A stretch of DNA of 64,000 bases from Oscillospiraceae bacterium. GTDB lineage: Bacteria > Bacillota > Clostridia > Oscillospirales > Oscillospiraceae. Both the position numbers and the translations under genes were made by a program. The notes beneath the pieces are model-generated. The model worked only from the letters and a program-made list of their open reading frames with translations, made no database searches and was not told the DNA's origin. The stretch lies in assembly GCA_902761635.1 (NCBI GenBank), contig CACWLG010000003.1, positions 41,376 to 105,375 of the forward strand, in the 5' to 3' direction. Within the stretch, counting starts at the first letter, position 1. Every line of letters begins with the position of its first letter. Positions 17,074-24,383 of this stretch are shown here, in pieces.

Positions 17074-17124
17074 TTCTGCATAACGGGACAGGCAGAGGCA
17101 TAGATTGTCCATGGGGGTGAGAGA

Positions 17125-17985
17125 ATGGAGGCTTGGAAGATCGTGCTCGGCTTGCTTCCGGAGAAACTGTCCGGGGCGGTTGCGCCATATTCGATGGCTG
17201 AAGAAATCAGACTTCGGCTCGGGAGAACACCGGGCGTTGTGCTTGCCGGTAAGGAGCAAAGCCTTTCGGAGGCCCGCGTTTCCCGAGACGATCTGCAGCG
17301 CATCATGGAAAAGGCAACCGGCGCCTCTCTCCACGCCGCAGCCTCAGCACTGAGCGCCGGATACATTGCCTATAAAGGCGTGCGGATCGGCGTGTGCGGG
17401 GAAGCCGTTTACATTGGGGATCGGCTGAACGGACTGCGGAATATAAGCTCTCTTTCCGTTCGTATCCCACATGCGGTTTCAAAAGAATGCAGCTGCCTGA
17501 TTGACAGTCTCCTCTGGCCCCAGCCGGAAAGCACCCTGATCTGTGCGCCGCCCGGTGTCGGAAAGACAAGCTTTCTGCGCGAATTGATCCGCCGGTCGGC
17601 AGAGCTGCCTTTGCGCGTAGCTGTTATTGATGAGCGGAATGAACTGTCTGCCAGCTTCACAGGGGAAGCCCAGTTTGATTTGGGGCAGGGAAGTGATGTC
17701 GTGATCGGCATACGAAAACCCCAGGCAGCCATGATGCTTTTGCGGGGGATGAATCCGCAGATCATCGCCATGGACGAGATCACCCAGGAAACGGATCTGC
17801 AGGTGATCGAGCAGGTCGCTGGCTGCGGTGTGCTGCTCTATGCCACGGTGCATGGGAAAAACCGGGAAGACATGAAGAAGCGCCCCATATACAGGAGCCT
17901 TCTGGAGCATGGCTTTTTTCATACGCTCGTGACGATCCGCTGTATCGGCGGAAGGAGGATTTATGAGAGGGAGTCACTGACATGA
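17125..17985 (+). CDS. spoIIIAA: Stage III sporulation protein AA (SpoIIIAA), AAA-type ATPase
   Basis: The cytoplasmic ATPase of the SpoIIIA-SpoIIQ channel linking mother cell and forespore; related to type II/IV secretion ATPases. The 286 residues contain the family N-terminal region ('AEEIRLRLGRTPGVVL') and the conserved 'GYIAYKGVRIGVCGEAVY'. Walker A is 'CAPPGVGKTSFLREL', the Walker B region is 'LRVAVIDERNE' and the late motif is 'PQIIAMDEIT'. It starts at ATG 17125 behind GGGGGTGAG. It overlaps spoIIIAB by four bases and opens an eight-gene operon in canonical AA-AH order. Confidence 0.95.
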   Translation: MEAWKIVLGLLPEKLSGAVAPYSMAEEIRLRLGRTPGVVLAGKEQSLSEARVSRDDLQRIMEKATGASLHAAASALSAGYIAYKGVRIGVCGEAVYIGDRLNGLRNISSLSVRIPHAVSKECSCLIDSLLWPQPESTLICAPPGVGKTSFLRELIRRSAELPLRVAVIDERNELSASFTGEAQFDLGQGSDVVIGIRKPQAAMMLLRGMNPQIIAMDEITQETDLQVIEQVAGCGVLLYATVHGKNREDMKKRPIYRSLLEHGFFHTLVTIRCIGGRRIYERESLT

Positions 17986-18494
17986 CGAAAACCCTGGGCT
18001 TTTCCTCAATCCTGCTTGCAGCGCTCCTCTTTTCTGTGCAGCGGATCGAGGAGCAGAGAAGACTCACGATCGCCTTGCGGTCATACTGCGATATGCTCGA
18101 ACAGATGATCGGCTTGCTTGAGATTCAGGCTCCGCCGATGCCCGAGCTGTTAAGCGCGCTTTCCTGCTGCTGTACCGGTCCGGCGGCAGGATTTGTCGGG
18201 CGTCTCTATCAATCTATGGAGAGCCTGGGTACGGAGAGTTTTCAGGTGCTCTGGCAGAAATCTCTGACGGCGTCAGCCGGCGGCCTGGACAAAGACGCGC
18301 AGCAGGCGCTGGATTCCCTGGGAAGCGTTCTGGGGCGTTATGATCTGAAAACACAACTGGACGCGGCCCGTACCTGCCTGCGCACGCTGCGGCAGCGCCA
18401 GGAAAGGATGCAGCAGTCCCTGCCGCAGTCAAGACGCCTGATCTTCGGTGTTGCGCTCTCTGCGGCCATGCTGTTGGGGATTATACTGATTTAG
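17982..18494 (+). CDS. spoIIIAB: Stage III sporulation protein AB (SpoIIIAB)
   Basis: 170 residues, the usual length. One membrane segment lies at each end: 'LGFSSILLAALLFSVQ' near the N-terminus and 'LIFGVALSAAMLLGIILI' at the C-terminus. A long helical domain resembling GspF-type secretion proteins lies between them ('LRSYCDMLEQMIGLLEI', 'KTQLDAARTCLRTLRQRQERMQQSLPQ'). It is thought to act as the membrane partner of the SpoIIIAA ATPase. The start overlaps the spoIIIAA stop (ATGA). Made in the mother cell during engulfment. Confidence 0.93.
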   Translation: MTKTLGFSSILLAALLFSVQRIEEQRRLTIALRSYCDMLEQMIGLLEIQAPPMPELLSALSCCCTGPAAGFVGRLYQSMESLGTESFQVLWQKSLTASAGGLDKDAQQALDSLGSVLGRYDLKTQLDAARTCLRTLRQRQERMQQSLPQSRRLIFGVALSAAMLLGIILI

Positions 18495-18502
18495 GAGATA
18501 CA

Positions 18503-18697
18503 ATGGATGTCGATTTGATTTTCAAAATCGCAGCAGTCGGAATCCTTGTTGCGGTGTTGAACATTCTTCTGCAGCGTTCCGGCAGAGACGAACAGGCGCT
18601 GATGACAACGATCACAGCTCTTGTCGTGGTCCTGATGGTGGTCGTGCAGAAAATCAGCGAGCTGTTTCATATGATCAAAGCGCTTTTTGGCCTGTAG
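18503..18697 (+). CDS. spoIIIAC: Stage III sporulation protein AC (SpoIIIAC)
   Basis: A 64-residue membrane protein with two hydrophobic helices ('IFKIAAVGILVAVLNILLQ' and 'ALMTTITALVVVLMVVVQKI') joined by a short charged loop (RSGRDEQ). Length and pattern are exactly those of SpoIIIAC, a small integral membrane component of the SpoIIIA channel. It is preceded by TAGGAGATACA as ribosome-binding site and lies between spoIIIAB and spoIIIAD. Confidence 0.93.
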   Translation: MDVDLIFKIAAVGILVAVLNILLQRSGRDEQALMTTITALVVVLMVVVQKISELFHMIKALFGL

Positions 18698-18701
18698 AAG
18701 T

Positions 18702-19088
18702 ATGGAGCTTTTGATAAAATGTACAGCCCTGGCATTGTTCAGCGCGATTTCCGCTTTGCTGATCCGCCGTATCAATCCGGAGCTGTCTCTTGCAATCAGC
18801 GCTGCTGCGGCCGTCGTGATCCTGCTCTCCGCCGTTATGCTGCTGCGGGAACTGACGGAATCCATGAAGGAGCTGGAGCACGTTTTCGGCAGTCAGATCG
18901 TACAGGCGAGACCGATCCTGAAATGCTTAGGCATAGCTCTCATCTCAAAATTTGGTTCGGATCTCTGCAAGGACGCTTCACAATCCGCCCTCGCGGCGGC
19001 GGTTGAGACAGCCGGAAGCCTGTGCGCGGCTGCAGTTGCAATGCCCATGATTCTCACACTCATGACAACAATAGGCGGTATGCTATGA
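18702..19088 (+). CDS. spoIIIAD: Stage III sporulation protein AD (SpoIIIAD)
   Basis: 128 residues from ATG 18702. A TTG start 15 bases earlier would overlap spoIIIAC and looks unlikely. It contains about four membrane helices ('IKCTALALFSAISALLI', 'LSLAISAAAAVVILLSAVMLL', and a C-terminal pair including 'GSLCAAAVAMPMILTLMTTI'). The conserved middle is 'ILKCLGIALISKFGSDLCKDA'-like, typical of the family. It follows spoIIIAC by four bases and overlaps spoIIIAE by four, so it is translationally coupled on both sides. Confidence 0.93.
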   Translation: MELLIKCTALALFSAISALLIRRINPELSLAISAAAAVVILLSAVMLLRELTESMKELEHVFGSQIVQARPILKCLGIALISKFGSDLCKDASQSALAAAVETAGSLCAAAVAMPMILTLMTTIGGML

Positions 19089-20179
19089 GACAACTGTTTT
19101 GCGTTCTTCTGCTGATCCCCTTGTTTTTCTGCAAAGCCCATGCGCAGGAGCTGACCCCGAGCGCAATGGATATTTTTGATGCTGAAATCATGGAGAGGGG
19201 ATTGAGCGAGGAAGAGGCGGAAATCAGCGGAGAACTCGGCGACGGCGTTTATGATATAGGCGCAGCACTCACAAGACTCTGGCGTGGCGTTTTTGAAAAG
19301 CTCAGGCTGGAAATGCATACCGGGCTTGGATTTGCGTTGTCCCTGCTGGCTCTCGTCTTCCTGTGCGCCTTTGCGTCCGCTGTCTGTACCATCAGTCAGA
19401 TCCGGGATGCCATCGAGATCTGCGGCGTGTCCACAGCCGCGATGCTGTTGACGGGAAGCATGAACAGCCTTGTGTCGCAGACAGTCGAGGCGATTTACCG
19501 TCTGTCTGATTATTCCAAAGCGGCTTTGCCGGTACTCTACACGGCCGCCGCAGCCAGCGGTGCGGTAAGCTCCTCGGCTGTGCGCTATGCGGCGGCGAGC
19601 CTGGCACTCGATGTGATGATGAGTCTTTCACAAAAAACGGTCATCCCCCTCATCTATGCGTATCTCGCATTGACGCTTGGCGCATCCGTCTTCCCCAATC
19701 CCTTGCTTGAGGCGATGCAGCAGCTTTCAAACTGGGCGGCGAAGACGGTGCTGAAGGCATCGACCATTGCTTTCACTGCCTGTCTGAGCATAAGCTCCCT
19801 TATCAGTACCGGCGTCGACGCTGCCGCAGTAAAGGCCACGCGGACGGTCATCTCCGCAAGCCTTCCCGTCGTGGGAGGCATGCTTTCCGATGCCTCGGCT
19901 GCGGTCCTTGCGGCCGCGGGTGTTGTGCGCAGCTGTACAGGCGCTTTTGGACTGATGGCTGTCAGCGCCATGTGCGTGGGACCAATCGCGCTTCTGTCGG
20001 TGAAATCCTGCATGTTCAAGGCGGTGGCGGCAGCGGCTGATTCCGTCCAGAATGCACGCCTGAGAAAACTCTTTTCCGGATTGGGAAACGCGATCGGACT
20101 GCTGATGGGCTTGCTCGGATGCAGCGCGATCATGCTCTTTCTCTCCTTCGCGGCAGGAATGAAGGCGGTGACAGCCTGA
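19085..20179 (+). CDS. spoIIIAE: Stage III sporulation protein AE (SpoIIIAE)
   Basis: 364 residues from ATG 19085, which overlaps the spoIIIAD stop; the longer upstream frame is not used. It has a cleavable-looking signal peptide ('MRQLFCVLLLIPLFFCKAHA'), a short extracytoplasmic acidic stretch, and then about six or seven membrane helices, the usual topology of this multi-span channel component. Alanine- and serine-rich helices ('AAAASGAVSSSAVRYAAASL') are typical of the family. The stop shares one base with the spoIIIAF start. Confidence 0.93.
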   Translation: MRQLFCVLLLIPLFFCKAHAQELTPSAMDIFDAEIMERGLSEEEAEISGELGDGVYDIGAALTRLWRGVFEKLRLEMHTGLGFALSLLALVFLCAFASAVCTISQIRDAIEICGVSTAAMLLTGSMNSLVSQTVEAIYRLSDYSKAALPVLYTAAAASGAVSSSAVRYAAASLALDVMMSLSQKTVIPLIYAYLALTLGASVFPNPLLEAMQQLSNWAAKTVLKASTIAFTACLSISSLISTGVDAAAVKATRTVISASLPVVGGMLSDASAAVLAAAGVVRSCTGAFGLMAVSAMCVGPIALLSVKSCMFKAVAAAADSVQNARLRKLFSGLGNAIGLLMGLLGCSAIMLFLSFAAGMKAVTA

Positions 20180-20658
20180 TGTCGGCGGCTTTGCGTTCTT
20201 TGATTGCCGTGTCGCTGATCGGCGGCGCGGCCTTGCATATCTGTCCCCCAAACGGAACGAGACAGATATTGAAGCTTCTGATCACGGCAATTCTCGCCGC
20301 TGCGGTGCTGACCCCGCTTCGAGAGCTGGACTATGATCTCCTCGGCCTGGAGGAGGCAAAGCTCGCCAGCGCTGAGGCAAGGATCATTCAGGAAAGCAGG
20401 CAGCGTGAAAGAAGCCTGAAAGAGCAGGCTTTCATACGCAATTGTGAGGCATATATTCAGTCTCATGCCGAAGAGCTGGGAATACATGTGGAGAATATCA
20501 GGCTCAGCGTTGTCAGAACAGGAGAAGAGCGTTGGGAGCCGTATTCCGTTTCGGTGGAGGTATCGGGAAATACAGCGGCGACGGAGGAGCTTTGTCAACT
20601 GATACAAACGGAGCTTGGGATTCCCGCGGAAAGGCAGGTCTGGACTTTGCATGAATAA
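20179..20658 (+). CDS. spoIIIAF: Stage III sporulation protein AF (SpoIIIAF)
   Basis: 159 residues from ATG 20179. Two N-terminal membrane helices ('LRSLIAVSLIGGAALHI' and 'ILKLLITAILAAAVLTPL') are followed by a charged helical linker. A C-terminal ring-building-motif-like domain follows ('NCEAYIQSHAEELGIHVENIRLSVV ... VSVEVSGNTAATEELCQLIQTELGI'), which is normal for SpoIIIAF. It overlaps spoIIIAE by one base and spoIIIAG by eight. Confidence 0.9.
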   Translation: MSAALRSLIAVSLIGGAALHICPPNGTRQILKLLITAILAAAVLTPLRELDYDLLGLEEAKLASAEARIIQESRQRERSLKEQAFIRNCEAYIQSHAEELGIHVENIRLSVVRTGEERWEPYSVSVEVSGNTAATEELCQLIQTELGIPAERQVWTLHE

Positions 20659-20977
20659 AGAAACAAATGCTCTCGGAGCTGCCATAGAGAAATGGAAATA
20701 CCCTCTTCTGATCCTGCTGATCGGCCTTCTGCTGATGCTGATCCCGACCTCAAAGGAACGGGAGGAACCTGCAGCCGATGCGCAGGAGGCCCTCGCCGCG
20801 GTCCTGGCAAGCACGCAGGGCGTCGGAGAAGCGCAGGTCCTCATCTCCGATCATGGCGTGGTGGTGGCCTGTACCGGAGCTTCAAATGCCTCCGTCAGAC
20901 TTGACATTATCCGCGCTGTAGGCTCATATACTGGATTTGGCTCTGATAAGATCACGATCTTGAAATTGAAAAAGTAG
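20651..20977 (+). CDS. spoIIIAG: Stage III sporulation protein AG (SpoIIIAG), unusually short form
   Basis: 108 residues from ATG 20651, identified by position between AF and AH, one N-terminal membrane helix ('YPLLILLIGLLLMLIPT') and a single ring-building domain. That domain reads 'EALAAVLASTQGVGEAQVLI' then 'GVVVACTGASNASVRLDI' and ends 'SDKITILKLKK'. The B. subtilis protein is about 229 residues. Here the long segment between the first strand and the conserved 'GVVV' strand is absent. In Bacillus that segment includes the inserted beta-strands building the vertical wall of the 30-subunit ring. The frame is open and uninterrupted, so this is a genuine short form and not a frameshift. Confidence 0.85.
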   Translation: MNKETNALGAAIEKWKYPLLILLIGLLLMLIPTSKEREEPAADAQEALAAVLASTQGVGEAQVLISDHGVVVACTGASNASVRLDIIRAVGSYTGFGSDKITILKLKK

Positions 20978-20996
20978 CGGGGAGGAGAAATCTGCC

Positions 20997-21536
20997 ATGA
21001 AGAATCGAAAAAGGAATTTGACGATGCTGGCTGTGATGATGTTCGTGTGTGCGGCCGTCGCATTGAACTGGAGCTATAACAGCCGCTGGGGAAAGCCGGA
21101 TGCAGAGATGGTCTATGCCGAAGATGAAGCCATGCAGGCAGCACAGATGGATTTTGAGAAAACACTGATGACGTCAGGGACAGAATACTTTGCGGAGGCG
21201 CGGCTGACCAGACAGGTATCACGGGACGAAGCGCTGGAGCTTTTACAGACTGCGGCGTCATCGGAATCGGCCTCGCAGGATACCATTGACGGGGCCATGT
21301 TCGCCATCAGCAATATGGCGGCCTGCTCCATGCAGGAGGCGCAGATCGAAAACCTGCTGCTGGCAAAGAATTTTGAAGACTGCGTGGTCTACATCGGGGC
21401 TGATAAAGTCACGGTCGCGGTCCCTGCACCCATGGAGGGACTCAGTGAGGAGGCGGTGGCGCGCATCACAGAGGTGATCTGCACCGAAACCGATTACAGT
21501 CCTGCGCAGCTCAGCATTATTGAGGTGAAGGCATAA
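20997..21536 (+). CDS. spoIIIAH: Stage III sporulation protein AH (SpoIIIAH)
   Basis: 179 residues: one membrane helix near the N-terminus ('LTMLAVMMFVCAAVALNWSY'), an acidic helical linker, and a C-terminal YscJ/FliF-type ring domain ('EAQIENLLLAKNFEDCVVYIGADKVTVAVPAP'). SpoIIIAH binds the forespore protein SpoIIQ across the intermembrane space. The ribosome-binding site GGGGAGGAG precedes ATG 20997. It is the last gene of the operon and is followed at once by a repeat element. Confidence 0.93.
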   Translation: MKNRKRNLTMLAVMMFVCAAVALNWSYNSRWGKPDAEMVYAEDEAMQAAQMDFEKTLMTSGTEYFAEARLTRQVSRDEALELLQTAASSESASQDTIDGAMFAISNMAACSMQEAQIENLLLAKNFEDCVVYIGADKVTVAVPAPMEGLSEEAVARITEVICTETDYSPAQLSIIEVKA

Positions 21537-21540
21537 AACA

Positions 21541-21998
21541 CAGGGGCTGTGAAAAAAATCCGCACTGTTCATACCGCGTAATCTCAACACCGCAGGGGCT
21601 GCCTCCCTCGACGGCCCGGCGGAAAAAACCATAAGGCAACACCGCACAATCCGCCTTCGGCATCTCCTGGAAAATATGTGCCCTGATTTCGTCACTTTTT
21701 CTTGAGGTACACAATACGATTTGCTTCGCTCACATGCATAAGTTCGCGTTAGCCAAATCAAAGATTTGGACGCTCACTTAAGTACATCTGCGAAAAAGTG
21801 CCTTTATCAGAACCCATATTTTCTCAGGATCTGCTCTTGCCGAATTATGCGGTATTGCCTAAAAAATACAGACCTTCGGCGAATTCGTATTTTTGTACGT
21901 TTTCGCCGAAGGCTGTTATCATTTTATGAGGCTGTTCTTCGCGAGGCGTCCGGGAGGCCGCCCTCTGCGAAGGCAGCCGGCTTTTTTCACAGCTCCTG
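21541..21998. mobile_element. Composite non-coding repeat element with 22-bp terminal inverted repeats (copy 1)
   Basis: A 458-base element. Its ends, 21541-21562 (CAGGGGCTGTGAAAAAAATC...) and the reverse complement of 21977-21998 (CAGGAGCTGTGAAAAAAGCC...), match at about 19 of 22 positions. It contains no credible gene. Inside it lies a second element with its own inverted ends (21634-21860). An 11-bp hairpin (CCTTCGGCGAA / TTCGCCGAAGG) lies near 21872-21912. Much of the left and right flank recurs at 62934-63210. The structure is that of a MITE, a non-autonomous element mobilised by a transposase elsewhere; that is inference. It fills the gap between spoIIIAH and the asp23 gene, and no other feature is seen there apart from the region just before 22094. 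Confidence 0.75.
21634..21860. repeat. Inner small repeat element nested in the composite element (long version)
   Basis: Left end AGGCAACACCGCACAAT (21634-21650) and right end ATTATGCGGTATTGCCT (21844-21860) are inverted repeats matching at 15 of 17 positions. The trinucleotide TAA abuts both ends, as expected for a target duplication. The same element occurs as a compact 110-base copy at 60264-60373. Compared with that copy, this one carries two extra internal stretches (roughly 21714-21780 and 21793-21842). Confidence 0.75.
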
Positions 21999-22093
21999 AA
22001 ATTTTTGCATATTCAATTAAAAATTCAAGAAAACGCTTCCTTTTTTTACGGAAACGTGATACAATAACATGATTTTAATTTGGAGGGTTCATT

Positions 22094-22456
22094 ATGGGTG
22101 AGAATTATATCAGCTGCCAGCTTGACAAGGGCAGTATCAATATATCGGAGGAAGTGATCATCGACGTTGTAAAGACCGCTGTGTGCGAGGTGGACGGGGT
22201 AGCCGGCCTCTCCTATGCCGCCGGCTCTGAGATCGCCGAGCTGATCGGTCTGAAAACAGTCAGCAAGGGTGTGAAGGTACAGTTCGTGGACGAGAAGATC
22301 ATCGTCGATGTGATCGTCAATGTCATGTACGGCAGCAATATCGTTCAGGTCGCGCGTGAAGTACAGGAAAAGGTCATTTCCCTCGTGCAGGCTTACACAG
22401 GAATTGAGCAGGCTGAGGTCAACGTACATGTTTCCGGTATTTCCTTTGACAAGTAA
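22094..22456 (+). CDS. Asp23/Gls24 family envelope stress protein (YqhY-like)
   Basis: 120 residues forming a single Asp23 domain: 'GSINISEEVIIDVVKTAVCEVDGVAGL', then 'KGVKVQFVDEKIIVDVIVNVMYG' and 'QVAREVQEKVISLVQAYTGIEQAEVNVHVSGI'. Family members help regulate fatty-acid or envelope homeostasis. The B. subtilis orthologue yqhY also lies directly upstream of nusB, which decides the assignment. Ribosome-binding site GGAGG precedes ATG 22094. TACAAT at 22060-22065 may be a -10 box, but no good -35 is visible. In B. subtilis accB-accC separate spoIIIAH from this gene; here the repeat element does. Confidence 0.88.
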   Translation: MGENYISCQLDKGSINISEEVIIDVVKTAVCEVDGVAGLSYAAGSEIAELIGLKTVSKGVKVQFVDEKIIVDVIVNVMYGSNIVQVAREVQEKVISLVQAYTGIEQAEVNVHVSGISFDK

Positions 22457-22474
22457 TCCGGAGGTGATCATACC

Positions 22475-22924
22475 ATGACCAGAACCACGGCAAGAGAGCT
22501 TGCCATTCAACTCGGCTTTGCCGCTGCCGTTACGGGAGAATCCCCGCAAGAACTCCTGGATCGCTTTTTCGAGCCGGAGCACTTTGCCAGCCTTTCACCG
22601 GAGGACGAGCTGTACGCGCAGTTTCCGGATGAAAAACAGATGGATTATATCACCCGCCTCGTCACCCTGACGCATGCGCACCGGGATGAGATTGATGAAC
22701 AGATCCGGCGTTATTCCAAAGGCTGGAGGGTGGAGCGTATTTCCAAAACCGCTCTTGCCGTTCTGCGCTGCGCACTGTGCGAAATCCTTTATATGGATGA
22801 TATTCCCAACGCCGCAGCCATCAATGAGGCGGTAGAGCTTGCCAAAGGCTATGACGAGCCTGACACGGTCGCCTTTGTCAACGGTGTTCTCGGCGGCTTT
22901 ATGCGCGGCGATGCGGAGAATTGA
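22475..22924 (+). CDS. nusB: Transcription antitermination factor NusB
   Basis: 149 residues, all helical, with the family N-terminus ('TTARELAIQLGFAAA') and the conserved C-terminal stretch 'RISKTALAVLRCALCEILYMDDIPNAAAINEAVELAKGYDEP'-like, including 'FVNGVLGGF'. NusB with NusE (S10) forms the antitermination complex on rRNA operons. The start ATG 22475 follows GGAGGTGAT. The stop overlaps the region of the xseA start, in the conserved order nusB-xseA-xseB-ispA-dxs. Confidence 0.94.
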   Translation: MTRTTARELAIQLGFAAAVTGESPQELLDRFFEPEHFASLSPEDELYAQFPDEKQMDYITRLVTLTHAHRDEIDEQIRRYSKGWRVERISKTALAVLRCALCEILYMDDIPNAAAINEAVELAKGYDEPDTVAFVNGVLGGFMRGDAEN

Positions 22925-22926
22925 GC

Positions 22927-24141
22927 ATGGAACAGGCGATGAGCGTTACCGCGCTCAATCTCTATATCCGGGATCTCCTTGACAGTCAGCCGTTCTTGTC
23001 GCATGTCTGTGTCAGGGGCGAGCTGTCAAACTACAAGATATATCCCTCCGGGCATCATTACTTCACCTTGAAAGACAGCGAAAGCAGCCTCAAGTGTGTC
23101 ATGTTCAAGAGCAGCGCCATGAAGCTGCGCTTTCGCCCGGAGAGCGGTATGAGCGTTACGGTCTGGGGCCGGGTCTCCGTCTATCCGAGGGACGGCGCAT
23201 ATCAGCTTTACTGCACACAGATCTTGCCCGAAGGGACGGGCGATCTTCAGGTCGCGTTTGAACAGCTCAAGGCGAAGCTCGATGCCGAAGGCCTTTTTGA
23301 CCCGGCGCATAAGAAAGCGCTCCCTCGCTTCCCGGGGCGAATCGCGATCATCACCTCCTCGGCCGGCGCGGCCGTCCATGATATGATCCGCATTCTCGGA
23401 AAGCGCTGGCCGATGACAAAACTGATTCTGCTCCCGGTGCGCGTGCAGGGACAGGAAGCCCCGGCAGAAATTGCAGGGGCAATTCGCTATGCGAACGAAT
23501 TTGAGGTTGCGGATCTCATTATCACAGGCCGCGGCGGCGGATCCATTGAGGATCTCTGGGCCTTTAACGACGAACGGGTCGCGCGCGCCATCTATGCATC
23601 CCGACTCCCGGTGATCTCCGCAGTGGGGCACGAACCGGATGTGACGATTTCCGATTATGTTGCGGACAGGCGCGCCTCTACTCCCTCCAATGCGGCGGAG
23701 ATCGCAGTACCCGACTGCCGGGAAATCATGGATCTTCTCGTCGGATACAAGCTTCGCGCCTCGGGCGGCATGCGAAAAAAGATGGATGCCCTGCGGCAGC
23801 AGCTTGAGGCATATGCCGCCCGACGTGTCATGACGGCGCCCGCCGCCGCAATTGATCTCAGGCGCATGGAACTCGATCATCTGCGTGAGCGGCTTGCCTC
23901 CGCGCAGGAACAGAAGAACAGCCGCTGTCGGCAGCGCTTTGTGTCTCTTACAGCGTCCCTGGAGGCCATGAGTCCGCTGCGGGTATTGACGCGCGGCTAC
24001 ACGATCGCAAGCAACGAGCAGGGGCGCTGCATCCGCTCGGCGGCGCAGCTGCAGAAGGGTGACAGGTTCCGGCTTCGCCTCTATGACGGCGACGCCGACT
24101 GCCTTGTGGAAGAGGTGGAGAGAAATAAAAAATGGCTGTAA
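22927..24141 (+). CDS. xseA: Exodeoxyribonuclease VII large subunit
   Basis: 404 residues from ATG 22927, which has GGAG eight bases upstream; an in-frame TTG at 22921 and an ATG at 22939 are alternatives. The N-terminal OB fold ('VCVRGELSNYKIYPSGHHYFTLKD') is followed by the nuclease core ('IAIITSSAGAAVHDMIRI', 'GRGGGSIEDLWAFNDE', 'SAVGHEPDVTISDYVADRRASTPS'). A coiled-coil C-terminal arm ends in 'LTRGYTIA'. All conserved core residues are present. It degrades single-stranded DNA with XseB. It overlaps xseB by ten bases. Confidence 0.95.
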   Translation: MEQAMSVTALNLYIRDLLDSQPFLSHVCVRGELSNYKIYPSGHHYFTLKDSESSLKCVMFKSSAMKLRFRPESGMSVTVWGRVSVYPRDGAYQLYCTQILPEGTGDLQVAFEQLKAKLDAEGLFDPAHKKALPRFPGRIAIITSSAGAAVHDMIRILGKRWPMTKLILLPVRVQGQEAPAEIAGAIRYANEFEVADLIITGRGGGSIEDLWAFNDERVARAIYASRLPVISAVGHEPDVTISDYVADRRASTPSNAAEIAVPDCREIMDLLVGYKLRASGGMRKKMDALRQQLEAYAARRVMTAPAAAIDLRRMELDHLRERLASAQEQKNSRCRQRFVSLTASLEAMSPLRVLTRGYTIASNEQGRCIRSAAQLQKGDRFRLRLYDGDADCLVEEVERNKKWL

Positions 24142-24383
24142 AAAAGAATGCAATCAGTTTTGAGGATGCTCTCAGCAGACTCGATGAGATCGTCCGCCAT
24201 CTGGAAAAGGGCGACCTGCCCTTGAACGACTCGCTCTCCCTGTATGAGGAGGGGACCGGCTTGATCAATGCCTGCAGCAAGATGCTGGACGATGCGGAGC
24301 AAAAAGTAGTCAAGCTGAAAAAAGGGCCGGACCGCAGCCCTGTCGAATGCGAATTTGAGGATGACAACGGAAATGACAGCTGA
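24132..24383 (+). CDS. xseB: Exodeoxyribonuclease VII small subunit
   Basis: 83 residues: two helices with the family pattern 'SFEDALSRLDEIVRHLEKGDLPLNDSLSLYEEG' split by a short turn, and 'LDDAEQKVVKL' closing the second helix. Several copies wrap the coiled-coil arm of XseA. It overlaps xseA at its start and the ispA gene at its end, so all three are translationally coupled. Confidence 0.94.
   Translation: MAVKKNAISFEDALSRLDEIVRHLEKGDLPLNDSLSLYEEGTGLINACSKMLDDAEQKVVKLKKGPDRSPVECEFEDDNGNDS

Noticed and set aside
17078-17106. GCATAAC...CATAGATT as a sigma-E promoter for spoIIIAA
   Set aside because: The -35 match is weak, and the expected start would fall on the ribosome-binding site; a sigma-E promoter is expected here but cannot be pinned down.
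21258-21761. Minus-strand frame (167 aa) partly inside the repeat, similar to one at 62554-63084
   Set aside because: The shared part of the two proteins (S-G-H-x-F-S-R-R-C-R-R-R) is just the repeat read in the same frame; the remainder is antisense to spoIIIAH or the lipoprotein gene.
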